From Planctomycetaceae bacterium (GTDB taxonomy: Bacteria; Planctomycetota; Planctomycetia; Pirellulales; UBA1268), in contig PKCL01000149.1 in assembly GCA_002862165.1 (NCBI GenBank), forward strand, positions 1 to 7,183: a stretch of DNA of 7,183 nucleotides. Reading direction: 5' to 3'. The notes beneath the pieces are model-generated. The model was not told the origin of the DNA. It saw nothing but the letters and a program-made list of their open reading frames with translations, and did not search any database. Shown here piece after piece: positions 6,384-7,183 of the stretch. The translations under genes were made by a program, and so were the position numbers. Numbering within the stretch: position 1 is the first letter of the stretch; the number at the start of each line of letters is the position of its first letter.

Positions 6384-7159
6384 TACTCCTCAACTGGACG
6401 AACTGGAATTCCACGAGCACGCAGCATGTCTTTTACATCGGCAATAGAACAGACACCAAAGTGAAATATTCCTGCTGCCAACACAGCATCAGCAGCACCG
6501 AACTCGATGGCATCAGCGAGATGCTCTGGCCGACCTGCACCACCGCTGGCTACCACGGGAATTCCGACCGCCTGACTTACTGCTGCGGTCATTTCTAGAT
6601 CATATCCGTCGCGAGTACCGTCTCGGTCCATGCATGTTAAGACTATTTCGCCTGCGCCTAGTTGCTCGACCTTTTGTGCCCAATCAACAGCCTCAATACC
6701 CGTTGGGACTCGGCCACCATTCACAAAGACCTCCCAGACTTCTTTGCCATCTTTGATCACTCGCTTCGGGTCGATATTCACGACAGTTGCACAGCTTCCA
6801 AGACGATTTGCAACTGCTGTTACCAACTCGGGCGTCTTTACCGCTGATGAATTGATACTCACCTTTTCAGCTCCAGCATGAATGAGTTCAACGGCATTGT
6901 CTAATGTGCGAATACCACCACCTACAGTGAACGGCATAAATATCGTTTCAGCTACTCGTCGCACCATGTCAAGCATAATTGCTCGACCTTCATGGCTCGC
7001 AGTAATATCAAGGAAAACTAATTCATCCGCTCCTTCAGCTTCATAACGAGCAGCCACTGCTACAGGATCACCGGCATCAATGAGTTCGAGGAACTTTGTT
7101 CCTTTTACAACACGTCCCTTTTCAACATCGAGGCATGGAATAATTCGTTTTGCCAACAT
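6377..7159 (-). CDS. hisF: Imidazole glycerol phosphate synthase, cyclase subunit
   Basis: A 260-residue (beta/alpha)8 barrel. With the glutaminase HisH it converts PRFAR plus ammonia into imidazole glycerol phosphate and AICAR, a mid-pathway step of histidine synthesis linked to purine synthesis. The N-terminus MLAKRIIPCLDV is the family start and carries catalytic Asp11; the second catalytic aspartate is Asp130 (VVNIDPKRV). Phosphate-binding loops are visible as TVGGGIRT (78-85) and VASGGAG (203-209), with INSSAV (102-107) and MDRDGTRDGYD (177-187) also typical. Length is close to the usual 250-258. ATG at 7159 is preferred over the in-frame TTG at 7180, because the extra seven residues are absent from the family. 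hisH and hisA are not in the window; the gene upstream lies beyond the right edge. hisF heads the visible minus-strand block, with pilT following after 121 nt. Confidence 0.97.
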   Translation of the reverse strand: MLAKRIIPCLDVEKGRVVKGTKFLELIDAGDPVAVAARYEAEGADELVFLDITASHEGRAIMLDMVRRVAETIFMPFTVGGGIRTLDNAVELIHAGAEKVSINSSAVKTPELVTAVANRLGSCATVVNIDPKRVIKDGKEVWEVFVNGGRVPTGIEAVDWAQKVEQLGAGEIVLTCMDRDGTRDGYDLEMTAAVSQAVGIPVVASGGAGRPEHLADAIEFGAADAVLAAGIFHFGVCSIADVKDMLRARGIPVRPVEEYS

Positions 7160-7183
7160 TTTAGCGCGCCTGCAATTCAAGAT

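Noticed and set aside
6256..6420. Longer PilT starting at ATG 6420 inside hisF
   Set aside because: The extra residues do not resemble PilT N-termini, the overlap with hisF would be 44 nt, and a good ribosome-binding site precedes the ATG at 6255.
7160..7180. HisF extension from TTG at 7180
   Set aside because: HisF proteins begin MLAKRIIPCLDV; numbering from ATG 7159 puts the catalytic aspartates at 11 and 130 as in characterised HisF.

Overview
The window looks like core chromosome from a free-living Gram-negative bacterium, most probably a member of the Planctomycetota. The sequence shows moderate base composition and weak Shine-Dalgarno sites. It also carries a small membrane protein whose N-terminal 'YRPISTLAVLSL...' segment resembles a DUF4190-like family I associate with Pirellulales-type planctomycetes. 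The phylum call is an inference from protein style and gene set; no rRNA or other marker is present to prove it. No mobile elements, CRISPR arrays, tRNAs or rRNAs were seen.

Plus strand, 1 to 2374: the 3' end of metG (methionyl-tRNA synthetase with its C-terminal tRNA-binding domain), a 197-nt gap, a single-domain universal stress protein with an intact ATP-binding motif, and epmA, the LysRS-like ligase that puts beta-lysine on elongation factor P. Two of these three genes act in translation.

Minus strand, 7159 to 2407: a co-directional block of hisF, a PilT-family ATPase, a membrane-anchored GspE/PilB-like protein, and a small DUF4190-like membrane protein. pilT and the GspE-like gene overlap by 4 nt (ATGA), the next gap is 25 nt, and hisF is 121 nt upstream of the pilT start chosen here. 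The two blocks converge at about 2375-2406, where a short inverted repeat may act as a weak bidirectional terminator.

The most interesting item is the 638-residue GspE/PilB-like protein. It keeps the family's overall fold signature, the tetracysteine zinc module and the C-terminal domain. Its Walker A lysine is glutamate, its Walker B and catalytic glutamate are gone, and its histidine box is gone. Its N-terminus is replaced by a signal-like segment and three predicted membrane helices. It appears to be a pseudo-ATPase fixed in the membrane and translationally coupled to a fully intact PilT. A PilT motor working with a membrane-bound, non-hydrolysing partner plus a small accessory membrane protein is a plausible, testable module. 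I cannot tell without database access whether it has been described.
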